Source of the DNA: MWAR01 sp036567845
Lineage (GTDB): Bacteria; Muiribacteriota; Ozemobacteria; Ozemobacterales; Ozemobacteraceae
DNA: 17,681 bases
Direction: 5' to 3'
Assembly (NCBI GenBank): GCA_036567845.1
Contig: DATCTT010000065.1
Span: 1-17,681 of the forward strand
Made by a program: the position numbers and the translations under genes. The first letter of the stretch is position 1, and each line of letters opens with the position of its first letter. The notes under the pieces are model-generated. The model saw nothing but the letters and a program-made list of their open reading frames with translations, searched no databases and was not told the origin of the DNA. Shown one piece after another: positions 1 to 8,033 of this stretch.

Positions 1-396
1 ATTTTTTTCTCAGGCGTCGAGTCCTATTCACAAAATCGAGGTTTCACCGAATTCTCAGGATCCGGGGTGACTGACGTGTTCCCGCTCACCCGTCAATCGC
101 CTTCAGAAACCGTTGCCGGGAACCGGGCGATCGCCCTTCGACAGAGGTGGGAGATGAAAGTCGGCAAGCACAAGCCACGTGATCACAAAAGCCCTGAATC
201 CTCAACCAAACTCAGTCCGCTTCAAAGCGGCATCAGGCCCACCCGACATCATCAAAGGGAACCGAACCGCAGAGAATAGAGCAGTGAACTTCAAGGGATG
301 TCTGGGATGCGAGAGGGGCATTAAATTGTTAATGCTACATTGCAATTTTCAACATGTCTTGCTCAGAGTTGAAGAATGGCCGGCCGGAACGTGAAA
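1..396. other. Leading region without a convincing gene
   Basis: The only open frames here are under about 71 codons, overlap one another, have no good ribosome binding site, and encode Arg/Pro/His-rich sequence unlike a folded protein. The extreme left edge starts with a T-run (bases 2-8) that could be the tail of a terminator belonging to a gene outside the window. Two short palindromes are visible: GGGCGATCGCCC at 125-136, and GCATTAA-attg-TTAATGC at 318-335, the latter in an AT-rich patch that also holds ATTGCAAT at 339-346. I see no RNA gene that I can name. Confidence 0.5.
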
Positions 397-421
397 CGCC
401 CCGCCGGGGGCCGGCGGGGCG
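397..421 (-). terminator. Intrinsic terminator of the 439-1365 gene
   Basis: A perfect 11-bp GC stem (397-407 with 411-421) closes a three-base loop. It lies 17 bases past the stop codon of the minus-strand gene. In the minus-strand direction it is followed only by TTT and then mixed bases, so the U-tract is short and termination may be partial. Confidence 0.7.
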
Positions 422-438
422 TCGGGAGAACGAGGGGA

Positions 439-1365
439 TCAGAACTTCTTCAGCTCATCGAGGCGGGCCTTGTAGGCGCTGCCGTTGCGATGGGAGGCCT
501 CGTGGCGGAGATGGGACTTCACGGCGGAGATGACATCGGCAATGTCGGACCGATCGGCCTTCGAGTAGGAGGAGATGTTGCGGAGGAAGGCCGCGTAGTA
601 GATGCCGGTCTGGCCGTTGTTCTTCGACAGATCGCTGGTGACGACCTTGATCAGGAGCTTCGCATCGGCCTCGCGGTCGTAGGCAAGCAGCTGGTAGTCG
701 GCTTCGATTTCGGCGGCGCGGGCCTTGCTGCCCTTCTTCGCGGAGACGGCCTGGGCCTTGACCGCGTCGGCATCCGAACTGATGGAAACCAGGTCGTTCA
801 TCAGCATGCCGATGGTGCGCTTCTGGCCGGAAGACTGGCCGCTCTGGCCGTTGTCCTGGCCCGGCTTGGGCTGTTCCGCAGGCGGCTGTTCCGCCGGGGG
901 CTGCTCGGCAGGCGGCTGTTCGGCGGGCGGCTGTTCCGCAGGAGGCTGTTCAGCGGGGGGCAGAGGAGGCAGCGGAGCGGGATTTTCGCCCTGTCCAGGA
1001 TTGTTGCCCTGACCGGGGTTATTGCCTTGTCCAGGATTGTTCCCCTGGCCGGGGTGGTTGCCGCAATGGCCCTTCACATAGCGCCAGTGGCCCTTCACAT
1101 GCTGGCCATTCTTGTTGTAGTGGCCACACACCCAGACGCGGTTTTTCCGGCCGGTAACGGCTTTCTTCACGTTGACATGGGTGTCCATGATCTTGTTCTT
1201 GATCTTGTCGCCAACCGTCACGAAGGCCCGGCCGATCTTCTGGAAGAAGCCGACCTTGTTTTTCTTGTGGCAGTTGCCCGGCTTGCCGGCCGACACTTCG
1301 GCGGCCGTAAACAGTCCAAACATGAGCACCAGGGCCAGAACCTTGCTCAGGAATCCCGATTTCAT
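439..1365 (-). CDS. Exported repeat-rich hypothetical protein (NPGQGN and PPAEQ repeats)
   Basis: This 308-residue protein starts at an ATG six bases after a perfect AGGAGG (1372-1377). Residues 1-26 form a Sec signal peptide that ends around VSA. Residues about 35-70 are basic (Lys-rich), followed by a segment with paired aromatic/GH motifs (VWVCGHY, VKGHWRY, VKGHC), which recalls the YXWXGHW-type repeats of small envelope proteins. Residues 105-128 are four NPGQGN-like units and residues 136-165 are six PPAEQ units, probably an extended linker. Residues about 180-308 are predicted mostly helical and charged, with no domain I recognise. The coding strand is supported by the signal peptide, the ribosome binding site and the terminator; a long opposing open frame over the same DNA lacks these. 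Location is probably periplasm or surface. Function unknown. Confidence 0.85.
   Translation of the reverse strand: MKSGFLSKVLALVLMFGLFTAAEVSAGKPGNCHKKNKVGFFQKIGRAFVTVGDKIKNKIMDTHVNVKKAVTGRKNRVWVCGHYNKNGQHVKGHWRYVKGHCGNHPGQGNNPGQGNNPGQGNNPGQGENPAPLPPLPPAEQPPAEQPPAEQPPAEQPPAEQPPAEQPKPGQDNGQSGQSSGQKRTIGMLMNDLVSISSDADAVKAQAVSAKKGSKARAAEIEADYQLLAYDREADAKLLIKVVTSDLSKNNGQTGIYYAAFLRNISSYSKADRSDIADVISAVKSHLRHEASHRNGSAYKARLDELKKF
871..960 (-). repeat. Six tandem 15-bp units encoding PPAEQ
   Basis: There are six consecutive 15-base units (consensus on the plus strand CTGTTCCGCAGGCGG with scattered substitutions), all in frame in the secreted protein. The unit length is a multiple of three, so copy-number change would keep the reading frame. 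Confidence 0.9.
981..1052 (-). repeat. Four 18-bp units encoding NPGQGN/NPGQGE
   Basis: Four in-frame 18-base units give NPGQGN three times and NPGQGE once. Third-position differences between units are more frequent than in the PPAEQ array, suggesting this array is older or that its protein sequence is constrained. Confidence 0.85.
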
Positions 1366-1648
1366 TTCCGTCCTCCTCGAATCTCTTGAACCATCTCGTT
1401 TTGCCTTTGGGCCGCCATAAGTGAAGCAACATCCGTACCACTTCAGAAAAGGCGGTATCAGGCGCCTGGCGGCGGATTCGGGGAAAAATATGTCAGAAAA
1501 CCGGCAAACCCTCTGAAATTTTCGGCAACGCCCTCACATACTTGCAGACCAACCACCGGAAGCGCGCATCAAGCGCATCATGCAGTTCATGGGCTGAAAA
1601 GCCGCCAGAACCTGTTGTCGAGGCCCGTCTCCGCGGGCGCAAGCCCCC

Positions 1649-2005
1649 TCAGGCCGAAGCCTGGACCTCGGCGTCCTGCAATGTCCTGCAGGATTCGGCA
1701 TACAGCAGGATGCCGACCATCTCGAAAACCTTGACGTTGAGGTCCGTCAGTCCGGAAACGATCAGCCGCCCGCCCTTCTCGTCAACGATCTTCTCGGCAA
1801 TCTCGAGAACCGAAGCAACGCAGGGGCTGGTGATGGCGACGGCGTTTCCGAAATCCACGACAAACCGCGTACGCCCCGCTGCCAGCTCCCCGACGACCTG
1901 TTCAACAAGCTGCCGGCCGGCATCCTCATTGAGGGGGCCGCGAAGGGAAATGATCGTCACTTCGCCTCGGCGCTCGGTTTGAATGGAAAATGCTTCGATG
2001 TTCAT
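1649..2005 (-). CDS. STAS-domain protein, anti-sigma factor antagonist-like
   Basis: This 118-residue protein fits a single STAS domain (SpoIIAA/RsbV type, usually about 100-120 residues). Visible features are strand beta-1 (EVTIISLRGPLN), the helix RQLVEQVVGEL, the central strand RFVVDFGNAVAITS, a helix starting CVASVLEIAEKI, and the strand GGRLIVSGL. The family acts in partner-switching control by binding an anti-sigma kinase when unphosphorylated. The phosphorylation loop, normally D-S-[ST]-G, reads T59-S60-P61-C62, so one hydroxyl position is kept and the other is Pro. No kinase, phosphatase or sigma factor lies in the window. The ATG follows AAGAGG (2012-2017) at six bases. The fold call is firm; its partner and whether it is phosphorylated are unknown. 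Confidence 0.88.
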   Translation of the reverse strand: MNIEAFSIQTERRGEVTIISLRGPLNEDAGRQLVEQVVGELAAGRTRFVVDFGNAVAITSPCVASVLEIAEKIVDEKGGRLIVSGLTDLNVKVFEMVGILLYAESCRTLQDAEVQASA

Positions 2006-2162
2006 CGTGATCCTCTTTTCCCGGGAAGTGTATCAGATTCCCCCCGTATCCGTCATCCGGAATTTTTCCGGAAACGCCCCCCACCCCTGTCTGGATTTCG
2101 AAAGGGGGAATCCGCCACCGGCGGTGACCAGGTGACCGTGCTGAAACCGGGATCCCGTTCTG

Positions 2163-5100
2163 TCACTTGAATTTGAACAGTTTCTTGAGATCCTTTTCGA
2201 GGGTTTTCAGCTCCTTCTTGATCTGCTTCTGCGGTGAAACCGTTGCGGAGGCTGGTGCGGGCTGCGGCGCAGGTGCTGGAGCGGGGACCGCAGCCGTCGC
2301 CACCGACGGGGTGACGGGTGCCGGAGCAGGCTCGGGAGTCGGTGCAGGGGCCGGCTCGGGAGTCGGCTCGGGCTGCTTTTTCCCACCAAGAATCTTGCCG
2401 AGGTCACCGCCGAGCAGATCCCCGATCGAGGGCTTCTTCTGGGCAGCCGGGGCCGCCGTTCCCGACGCGGGTTCCTGTGTCTGAGGCTTCTTGCCGCCGG
2501 TCAGCACGTCCATCAGGGCATCCTTCGCCTTGTTCTCGGCGGCTTTCTTCAGCAGCTTGTCAAGCCGCAGATCAATGCCGGGCGAAAGCAGGCTACCCCG
2601 CACGCCGACCGGAATCTCGAGCATGGGCTGGTTCCCGACCAGGTCGCGAAGCACCTTGCTGGACTGGCATATCTCGCGCGGAAGCACCAGATTCGCGGTG
2701 CCGTCGAGCGTGGTGTCGAGGCCGACCGAGCCCTTGTATCCAAGCTGGCCATAGGGGCTCTTGAACAGAAGGTCATCCGAGTTCATACGACCGTTCTTAA
2801 ACTCGAAATGGCCCTGCAGGCTCTTGATCACGCCGCTCGTGAGCTGGGGGGTGCTGAGCGCGTTGAAGATTTGCGCCGCGACCGGCGGGGCCTTGTAGCT
2901 GCCGCTCGCCATGTTCATCACCGAATCCCCGTTGAGCGAGTTGAGGCCGACGGTTGTGCCCGTGGCGACGAAGCTCATGTCGAGCCCGCCCTGCAGCACG
3001 TTTTTCATCGTCGTGTTCAGGCCGAGGAATTCCTGTGTCTGGAGCGACTTCACCCGGCTGTCGAAACCGAACCGGATCGGCGTCTCCTTCACGAACACCT
3101 TGCCCGAGGCGGTCATCTCGCCGCTGAACAGCGTCGCTTTCGCCCCGCTCACGGTCAGCACGCCGTCGGTGAACCGGAAGGGCGCGGACAGGTTCGTGAA
3201 CGGGAATTTGAACATCGATCCACCCTTTGAGACAGGCGCATCGAACGTCCCAGCGGGGAGTTTCGCCGTGCCATCGACGACGACCTGCGCGATCGGCCCC
3301 GTGACCCTGCCCGATGCCATGCCCGAGCCTTCGGCGCGGTAGCCGGTGCCGGCGAGGAAATACGCCCCGATATCGGTCAGATCGAGGGGCTGGACGGCAT
3401 ACTGAAACGTGAGCCTGAACCCGGCCCAGTCGTCGATACTGCCGGCAAGCCGCACCGTCGAGCTGCCCCAGCCCATCTGCAGGCCTTCCGTTTTCAGACC
3501 CTTGCGATCGAACTTCACGGGGCCAACGATGCCGGTCAGGGGGCGCAGGATCGCCGGATGGACAAGGCCGCCCCCCGCGATCACGGCATTGCCCGAGACA
3601 TCCGGCTCGTCGGCGGGACCCTTCACGACGACGTCGAGATCGGCGCGACCGGTAAACGCCAGGTCGGCGGGAAACGCCGGCACGTTGCGGGCGATGATGC
3701 TCCGGATCTCGCCGAGATCGACGCGCTGCATCGATCCCGTGGCATCCACCCGGGGCCGGGCGAGATAATCGGTCAGCGAGCCGGAAATCGCGATCGTGCC
3801 GCCAATCAGGCCCGCTTTCAGATCCGTGATCGAGATCCGTGCCGGGTCGATCTCGGCGATACCGGTCATTCCGGTCGCCTTGACGCCCCGCGAGGGAATC
3901 TCGAGATCGACATTCTTCAGTTCGAGCCGCCCCGACGGCCGGGGCTTTTTCAGGGTGCCGCCGATCGCCGCATTCAGGGCCACGCGGCCAGCCAGACGCG
4001 CCTGTTTCTTGAACAGGTCGTTCTCGATCGGCAGCGCCTCCTTCACCGTGGCCAGGTCGGCCGTCGCCGATGCCTGCAGGTCGAAGGCCGGGTCAGCCCC
4101 GTTTTTCACCGAGCCGGCGAGATGCACCGACATGCCGAGCGCATCGGCGCGGCATTCGTGAATCTGGATCGTGCCGCCCGTCGCGTTCACCTTCGTCAGG
4201 CCGAGACGAACCCGGTCGAGCTTCACGGGGGCCATCCCTGGCGCCGGAATTGCCCGGATCTTCTCGCCCTCGAGCTCCCCCGTCAGCACAACATCCGTGC
4301 CGTCGATGCTGACCGTTCCGGAGAATGCGGCGGTTCCCTCGGGCTTTGCGTCGAGAACCGTCTTCGGCAGGAGCTTCCGAAAATCCGTCAGGACGGAGGA
4401 TATATCCATGCGTATAGAAACACTTCCAGAGCCGGCGGTTTTTTTCCCGAGCGTAACCTTGCCGCCGTCGGACGTGAGGCCGATGCCCCGGATTTCGGCC
4501 GACAGCTTCTCCCACTCCACCCGGCCGTCGTCATACCGCACGGCGCCCTGGGCCAGTTTCAGCAGAGCCGGGAGGCTCGAGTGCCTCACCACGAGGCCCT
4601 GAGGTTTGGCCCAGGCCGTCACATCCCGCGCCGCACCATCGACGAGGGAAAGTCGCACCTCGCCGCCCAGCCGCCCGTCGTCGATTTTCACGTCGGGCAT
4701 CGGGGGCAGGTATTTGCCGGCGAGCTCCATCAGGCGCTTGACCGGCAGTGGTTCAAGCGAAATCGCGGCCGAACCGTTCAGCGGCGAAAGGGAAGAGGCC
4801 TCGAAACTCCCCTTCAGCGCGATGTCGGGGGCGCAGGCGAGAGCGATGTTCCGCACCGAAAGAGCCCCGAAGCGGTCAAACGCCACGTCGGCCGAGAGAT
4901 TCGCCGCACCCAGGCCGGGTGGCAGCTCGACCGAGGACGGCAGAAGCCCGCGCAGCTTCGCGACATCGACATTGTTGAGCTTCACCTGGGCCACGAGCTT
5001 CTCGGGCGGCTGCAGCTCCCCCTTCACGGCGATCGTGCCGAACTCTTCCACGGTGACCTCGGTGTCGATCGGCAGCGAGGTTCCCATCAGTGATTTTTTC

Positions 5101-5714
5101 ATCGCCAAGCGCGGCATGGCCGCCACATAGGTCTTCCCGCTTCCCCGGTCCTGGAGGACAAATCGGACCTGATCGATCTCGATCTGACGCAGGGGCAGGT
5201 CCTTCATGTCGAACGCGCCGGCCGCATCCTGTCCGGAAGCTGCGGGCGCGGCAGACGGCTGTCCGGGCAGCACAAGCCGCCCATCGGCCTCGCGGGTCAG
5301 CTGCCCGGTGATGGACGAGATGTAGACGCTTTCGAGCATGACCTTCCCCGAAAGCAGCTCGAACATGTCGGGCGTCGCAGCGGCCATCCCGATCTCGACG
5401 AGCGGGAGCGCGGGAGAGGCGGGATCCCCGACCCGCAGCCCTGTGACGGTGATGGTCGGCCACTTCAGCCCCACCTCGGCAACCGAAACGGGCATGCCGA
5501 GGGCCTGCCCCGCTTTTTCCTCGAGCTGGCGCTTGAGCGCGATCGGATCCAGATAGTTCACGTAGGCGTAATACACCGCGCCCACTGCCACCAGAGCCAG
5601 GAACGCAATCGCGCCCAGGCCGATGCCGATCAGCCGCGCCCGGGTCGAGCGGGGCTTTTCTTCCAGCTCGTGAGAGGGTTGCTCGGGGGAAACAGCGGGT
5701 TGCACAGGTTCCAT
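2163..5714 (-). CDS. AsmA-family envelope protein
   Basis: A 1183-residue protein. Residues 1-27 are cytoplasmic, about 28-51 form one transmembrane helix, and the rest is a long beta-rich periplasmic repeat region. The AsmA-type N-terminal module follows the helix (DPIALKRQLEEKAGQALG, then VGLKWPTITVTGLRVGDP). The C-terminal AsmA-like part is recognisable around residues 900-1040 (GSYKAPPVAAQIFNALS, SLQGHFEFKNGRM, SPYGQLGYKGSVGLD, GTANLVLPRE). Family members (AsmA, TamB, YhdP relatives) form bridges across the periplasm that help lipids reach the outer membrane. Residues about 1110-1165 are Pro/Ala/Glu-rich repeats, and the last about 20 residues are a Lys-rich amphipathic helix; this tail is not typical of the family. 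The ATG is six bases after GGAGG (5721-5725). The gene stands alone and is divergent from the lipoprotein gene. The family call is strong; the exact subfamily is not settled. Confidence 0.9.
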   Translation of the reverse strand: MEPVQPAVSPEQPSHELEEKPRSTRARLIGIGLGAIAFLALVAVGAVYYAYVNYLDPIALKRQLEEKAGQALGMPVSVAEVGLKWPTITVTGLRVGDPASPALPLVEIGMAAATPDMFELLSGKVMLESVYISSITGQLTREADGRLVLPGQPSAAPAASGQDAAGAFDMKDLPLRQIEIDQVRFVLQDRGSGKTYVAAMPRLAMKKSLMGTSLPIDTEVTVEEFGTIAVKGELQPPEKLVAQVKLNNVDVAKLRGLLPSSVELPPGLGAANLSADVAFDRFGALSVRNIALACAPDIALKGSFEASSLSPLNGSAAISLEPLPVKRLMELAGKYLPPMPDVKIDDGRLGGEVRLSLVDGAARDVTAWAKPQGLVVRHSSLPALLKLAQGAVRYDDGRVEWEKLSAEIRGIGLTSDGGKVTLGKKTAGSGSVSIRMDISSVLTDFRKLLPKTVLDAKPEGTAAFSGTVSIDGTDVVLTGELEGEKIRAIPAPGMAPVKLDRVRLGLTKVNATGGTIQIHECRADALGMSVHLAGSVKNGADPAFDLQASATADLATVKEALPIENDLFKKQARLAGRVALNAAIGGTLKKPRPSGRLELKNVDLEIPSRGVKATGMTGIAEIDPARISITDLKAGLIGGTIAISGSLTDYLARPRVDATGSMQRVDLGEIRSIIARNVPAFPADLAFTGRADLDVVVKGPADEPDVSGNAVIAGGGLVHPAILRPLTGIVGPVKFDRKGLKTEGLQMGWGSSTVRLAGSIDDWAGFRLTFQYAVQPLDLTDIGAYFLAGTGYRAEGSGMASGRVTGPIAQVVVDGTAKLPAGTFDAPVSKGGSMFKFPFTNLSAPFRFTDGVLTVSGAKATLFSGEMTASGKVFVKETPIRFGFDSRVKSLQTQEFLGLNTTMKNVLQGGLDMSFVATGTTVGLNSLNGDSVMNMASGSYKAPPVAAQIFNALSTPQLTSGVIKSLQGHFEFKNGRMNSDDLLFKSPYGQLGYKGSVGLDTTLDGTANLVLPREICQSSKVLRDLVGNQPMLEIPVGVRGSLLSPGIDLRLDKLLKKAAENKAKDALMDVLTGGKKPQTQEPASGTAAPAAQKKPSIGDLLGGDLGKILGGKKQPEPTPEPAPAPTPEPAPAPVTPSVATAAVPAPAPAPQPAPASATVSPQKQIKKELKTLEKDLKKLFKFK

Positions 5715-5918
5715 CGTATGCCTCCGTTACACCAACAGGGGATCAGAAAAAACGAATCATCCGGATGGAATGATACGCCGAATCCCGTAGCCGGGGAAAG
5801 CCCGCATCGTCTCTTCCGCTCCGGGAAAGGATCTACACACGCGCACGATCGTTCCCGTCACCGGAGACCACGACCAAAGCTTCGGGATTTCCCGAGGAAC
5901 GCCGAAGAGAGTATCTGA
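5715..5918. promoter_or_regulatory. Divergent intergenic region between the AsmA gene and the lipoprotein gene
   Basis: Both flanking genes start away from this 204-base region, so it must hold their promoters unless they are read from farther away. I find no convincing -35/-10 pair. The best minus-strand candidate is TATCAT near 5770-5775, with a poor TTCCCC 17 bases upstream. The specific elements are therefore left unassigned. Confidence 0.35.
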
Positions 5919-7376
5919 ATGAATCAGACGATGCACCCCCCCGCCGGGAACCATTCCACCGCATTCTGCCTTCACCGGAACTTCGCGGTGCTGATCGCCG
6001 TGCTCACGATGATCGTCTCGGCCGGCTGTAATACGGGCCTCCAGTTCAACCCCCTGCCAGCCGGGGAGTATTACACCCTTGCCGGCTCGATCAGCCTCAC
6101 CGACCCCGTCGAGGGCGACCTCGTCACCGCCTCGCCGACCGTCCGCCCCTCGCTGATGACAATGAGCGACTACACGAAGTTCCAGCTCGTTTCCGGTGAC
6201 CGCACCTCCTGGGCCGCCCGGGACGGCACGTTCACGCTGACCAAAGTGCCCTTTTCGGCCGAAACCGTGCTCGAAGCCCGGGCCGGCAAGATCGCCCTGC
6301 GACGCCGCCTGTTCCCCCGGGACCTCCGGGAAACCGACGTGTCGAAGCTGCGCATCACGGTCGAGTCGACGGCCATCGCCCTGATCTGGGAACGGGCGCA
6401 TCAGATGGGGAAAGAGCTGACCGAATGGGACATCGCGGCCCGCGAGTATCAGCCCGCGATCGCGAGCGTGACCCGCGCGATCCGGTTCGCCCTGCAGATG
6501 GCGCCGGCCAACGTCCCCGGCACGATTCTCGGCCTAGAGATGGTCAAAACACCCGTGCTCGACGCCGCCTCTCTGATCGAGCCCCGGGAATCGACGTTGC
6601 GCGAGGCGCTGCGGGTGCTCGAAAACGCGGTGCTGCGCGAGAACCACGATCTGATCGCGAACTACGTCTCGACCTCGTTCGGAAACGACTGGGATTCGTC
6701 CGCCTCCTGGAGGGATCTTCTCGAACGAACCGGAACGTATTTCGACGGGTATGACATCCCGGTTGCATCCTGGACGATGCTCGATATGGAACTTCTGCCC
6801 GGCTCGAAGGCCCGCATCCGGCTTGCGATGGAAGCCCGGTGGAGTCACTTTTTCTCGGGCACCGACGGCACGACCGGGGTGTTCGTGTCAGACATCCTCT
6901 GGCAGAAAGAGGGAACATTCTGGAAAATCATCCGGAATTTTCCCTACAAGCCGACCGACCCGCGCCAGGTTGGCGCCGACGCGCGCTGGGGCCAGATCGC
7001 CGCGGCCCACGCCGAGCTTCAGGCTGCTCTCGGAAACGAAAACATGACGGTTCTCGAATCGCTCGTTTCGCCGAATTTCGGCAACGACTGGGATCTCAAC
7101 AGCACCTGGACGGATCTCATGGAGACGGCGAAAGCCCGGTTCGACGCCTGCGACGTGAAGATCGCGACCTACAGCATCGGCACGATCGAGTTCAACGGCC
7201 CCGACCTCGCCCGTGTCCACTGCTCCGCCCAGGTCCGGGTCATCCGTTTGCTGCCCGGCATCGACGTCGACTCGGGACCGATCAACGCCATCGTCGAGTG
7301 GCGGCGCGAAAGCGGGGTCTGGAAGCTCGCCCGCAATCTTCCCTACCGGTTCTCCCACCCGACGAACATCCGATAA
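5919..7376 (+). CDS. Predicted lipoprotein with duplicated NTF2/SnoaL-like domain
   Basis: A 485-residue protein. The N-terminus has a hydrophobic stretch (residues 22-36) ending IVSAGC, a permissive lipobox with Cys37 as the modified residue. Residues about 45-115 look like a small beta-sandwich (a GSISLTDP opening, RDGTFTLTKVPFSAETVLEA), reminiscent of carboxypeptidase-regulatory-like domains. The C-terminal half is an internal duplication. Residues about 225-345 and 358-485 each run helix, then FGNDWD, then WxDLxE, then beta strands ending in WK-IIRNFPY or WKLARNLPY. The FGNDWD motifs lie at residues 254 and 387, 133 residues apart. This architecture fits NTF2-like domains, which bind ligands or partners and often lack catalysis. 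The ribosome binding site is weak (GAAGAGAG). Function unknown; probably anchored in the envelope. Confidence 0.8.
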   Translation: MNQTMHPPAGNHSTAFCLHRNFAVLIAVLTMIVSAGCNTGLQFNPLPAGEYYTLAGSISLTDPVEGDLVTASPTVRPSLMTMSDYTKFQLVSGDRTSWAARDGTFTLTKVPFSAETVLEARAGKIALRRRLFPRDLRETDVSKLRITVESTAIALIWERAHQMGKELTEWDIAAREYQPAIASVTRAIRFALQMAPANVPGTILGLEMVKTPVLDAASLIEPRESTLREALRVLENAVLRENHDLIANYVSTSFGNDWDSSASWRDLLERTGTYFDGYDIPVASWTMLDMELLPGSKARIRLAMEARWSHFFSGTDGTTGVFVSDILWQKEGTFWKIIRNFPYKPTDPRQVGADARWGQIAAAHAELQAALGNENMTVLESLVSPNFGNDWDLNSTWTDLMETAKARFDACDVKIATYSIGTIEFNGPDLARVHCSAQVRVIRLLPGIDVDSGPINAIVEWRRESGVWKLARNLPYRFSHPTNIR

Positions 7377-7409
7377 TCCCGGTTTCAAGAACGTTCCGGG
7401 GAGGTCGGG

Positions 7410-7438
7410 TTGACAGGTCGGATCGATTTCCTTATGCT
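7410..7438 (+). promoter_or_regulatory. Sigma70-type promoter of the rlpA-like gene
   Basis: A consensus -35 TTGACA (7410-7415), a 17-base spacer and a -10 TATGCT (7433-7438). Transcription would start near 7445, giving a leader of about 40 bases that carries the Shine-Dalgarno site of the next gene. The TTG inside the -35 box opens a longer in-frame reading frame but cannot sensibly be the translation start. Confidence 0.8.
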
Positions 7439-7484
7439 TTGGAAATTCCCGCTCATGATTCGATCCGACAACGGAGGTAGGAAG

Positions 7485-7958
7485 TTGACCGTACGTTCAA
7501 TCGCCACGGCCATCGTGTTCATATTCTCGCTCGCCGCCGGCGCGGCAGCCGCCCCAATCCCGATCACCGAGATCGCCGCAAAGCTTCACAAGCCACTCGA
7601 CGCCGGAACCGTCTACCAGAAAACCCCCACCGTGCAAGTTATGGTCGAGTTCGGCGTTGCCTCGTGGTATCACTGCCCGACAAAGCCCGAACAGGTCGAC
7701 AACCCGAAACTTGGCATCCGTGACGCCATCTACCCGATCGCCCACAAGACACTGCCGTTCGGCACCCTGGTCAAAGTGATCAATCCGGCCAACGGGAAAA
7801 AGATCCTGGCCCGCGTCATCGATCGGGGCCCCTTCATCGCCGGCCGAATCATCGATCTCGACCAGCATGGCGCGAAAGCCCTCGGCATCGGCGGCATCGG
7901 CAGAGTCATCACGAAAATCTATAAGGTCGATTACGATCAGCTCGCCCAGGCGCGCTGA
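7485..7958 (+). CDS. rlpA: RlpA-like septal ring/peptidoglycan protein (double-psi beta-barrel)
   Basis: A 157-residue protein starting at TTG, six bases after GGAGGT (7473-7478). This start gives a clean signal peptide (residues 1-23, ending GAAAA). Residues about 55-142 match the RlpA-like DPBB domain: GVASWYH, AHKTLPFGTLVKVINP, VIDRGPF, GRIIDLDQHGAKALGI. His87 and Asp113 are 26 residues apart and correspond to the catalytic His and Asp described for Pseudomonas aeruginosa RlpA, which cleaves denuded glycan strands as a lytic transglycosylase. There is no SPOR domain, which full RlpA proteins carry at the C-terminus, and the Cys64 seen here is not a lipobox, so this is a short, soluble periplasmic version. 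It probably acts in septal or envelope peptidoglycan remodelling. The gene has its own promoter and is probably co-transcribed with the next gene. Confidence 0.88.
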   Translation: MTVRSIATAIVFIFSLAAGAAAAPIPITEIAAKLHKPLDAGTVYQKTPTVQVMVEFGVASWYHCPTKPEQVDNPKLGIRDAIYPIAHKTLPFGTLVKVINPANGKKILARVIDRGPFIAGRIIDLDQHGAKALGIGGIGRVITKIYKVDYDQLAQAR

Positions 7959-8033
7959 ACCGCATCCACAACTCCCCCGGCCGGCATGGCCTTTCAGTGA
8001 CCATGCCCGATGCCGCGCATGAAAGGACACCGC

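Noticed and set aside
125..136. GGGCGATCGCCC palindrome, containing the HIP1-like octamer GCGATCGC
   Set aside because: It is a single occurrence, expected by chance at this GC content, with nothing else pointing to a cyanobacterium.
67..394. Two small overlapping plus-strand open frames at the left edge
   Set aside because: There is no ribosome binding site, and the composition is not protein-like.
376..1389. Long plus-strand open frame (337 codons) opposite the secreted repeat protein
   Set aside because: It is Gly/Leu/Arg-rich shadow sequence with repeated RRRLF units created by the PPAEQ repeats on the other strand. It has no ribosome binding site, while the minus-strand gene has AGGAGG, a signal peptide and a terminator.
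3558..5093. Plus-strand open frame of 511 codons inside the AsmA gene
   Set aside because: It is antisense to a recognisable AsmA protein, rich in Arg/His/Gly, and has no motif. Long antisense frames are expected at this GC content.
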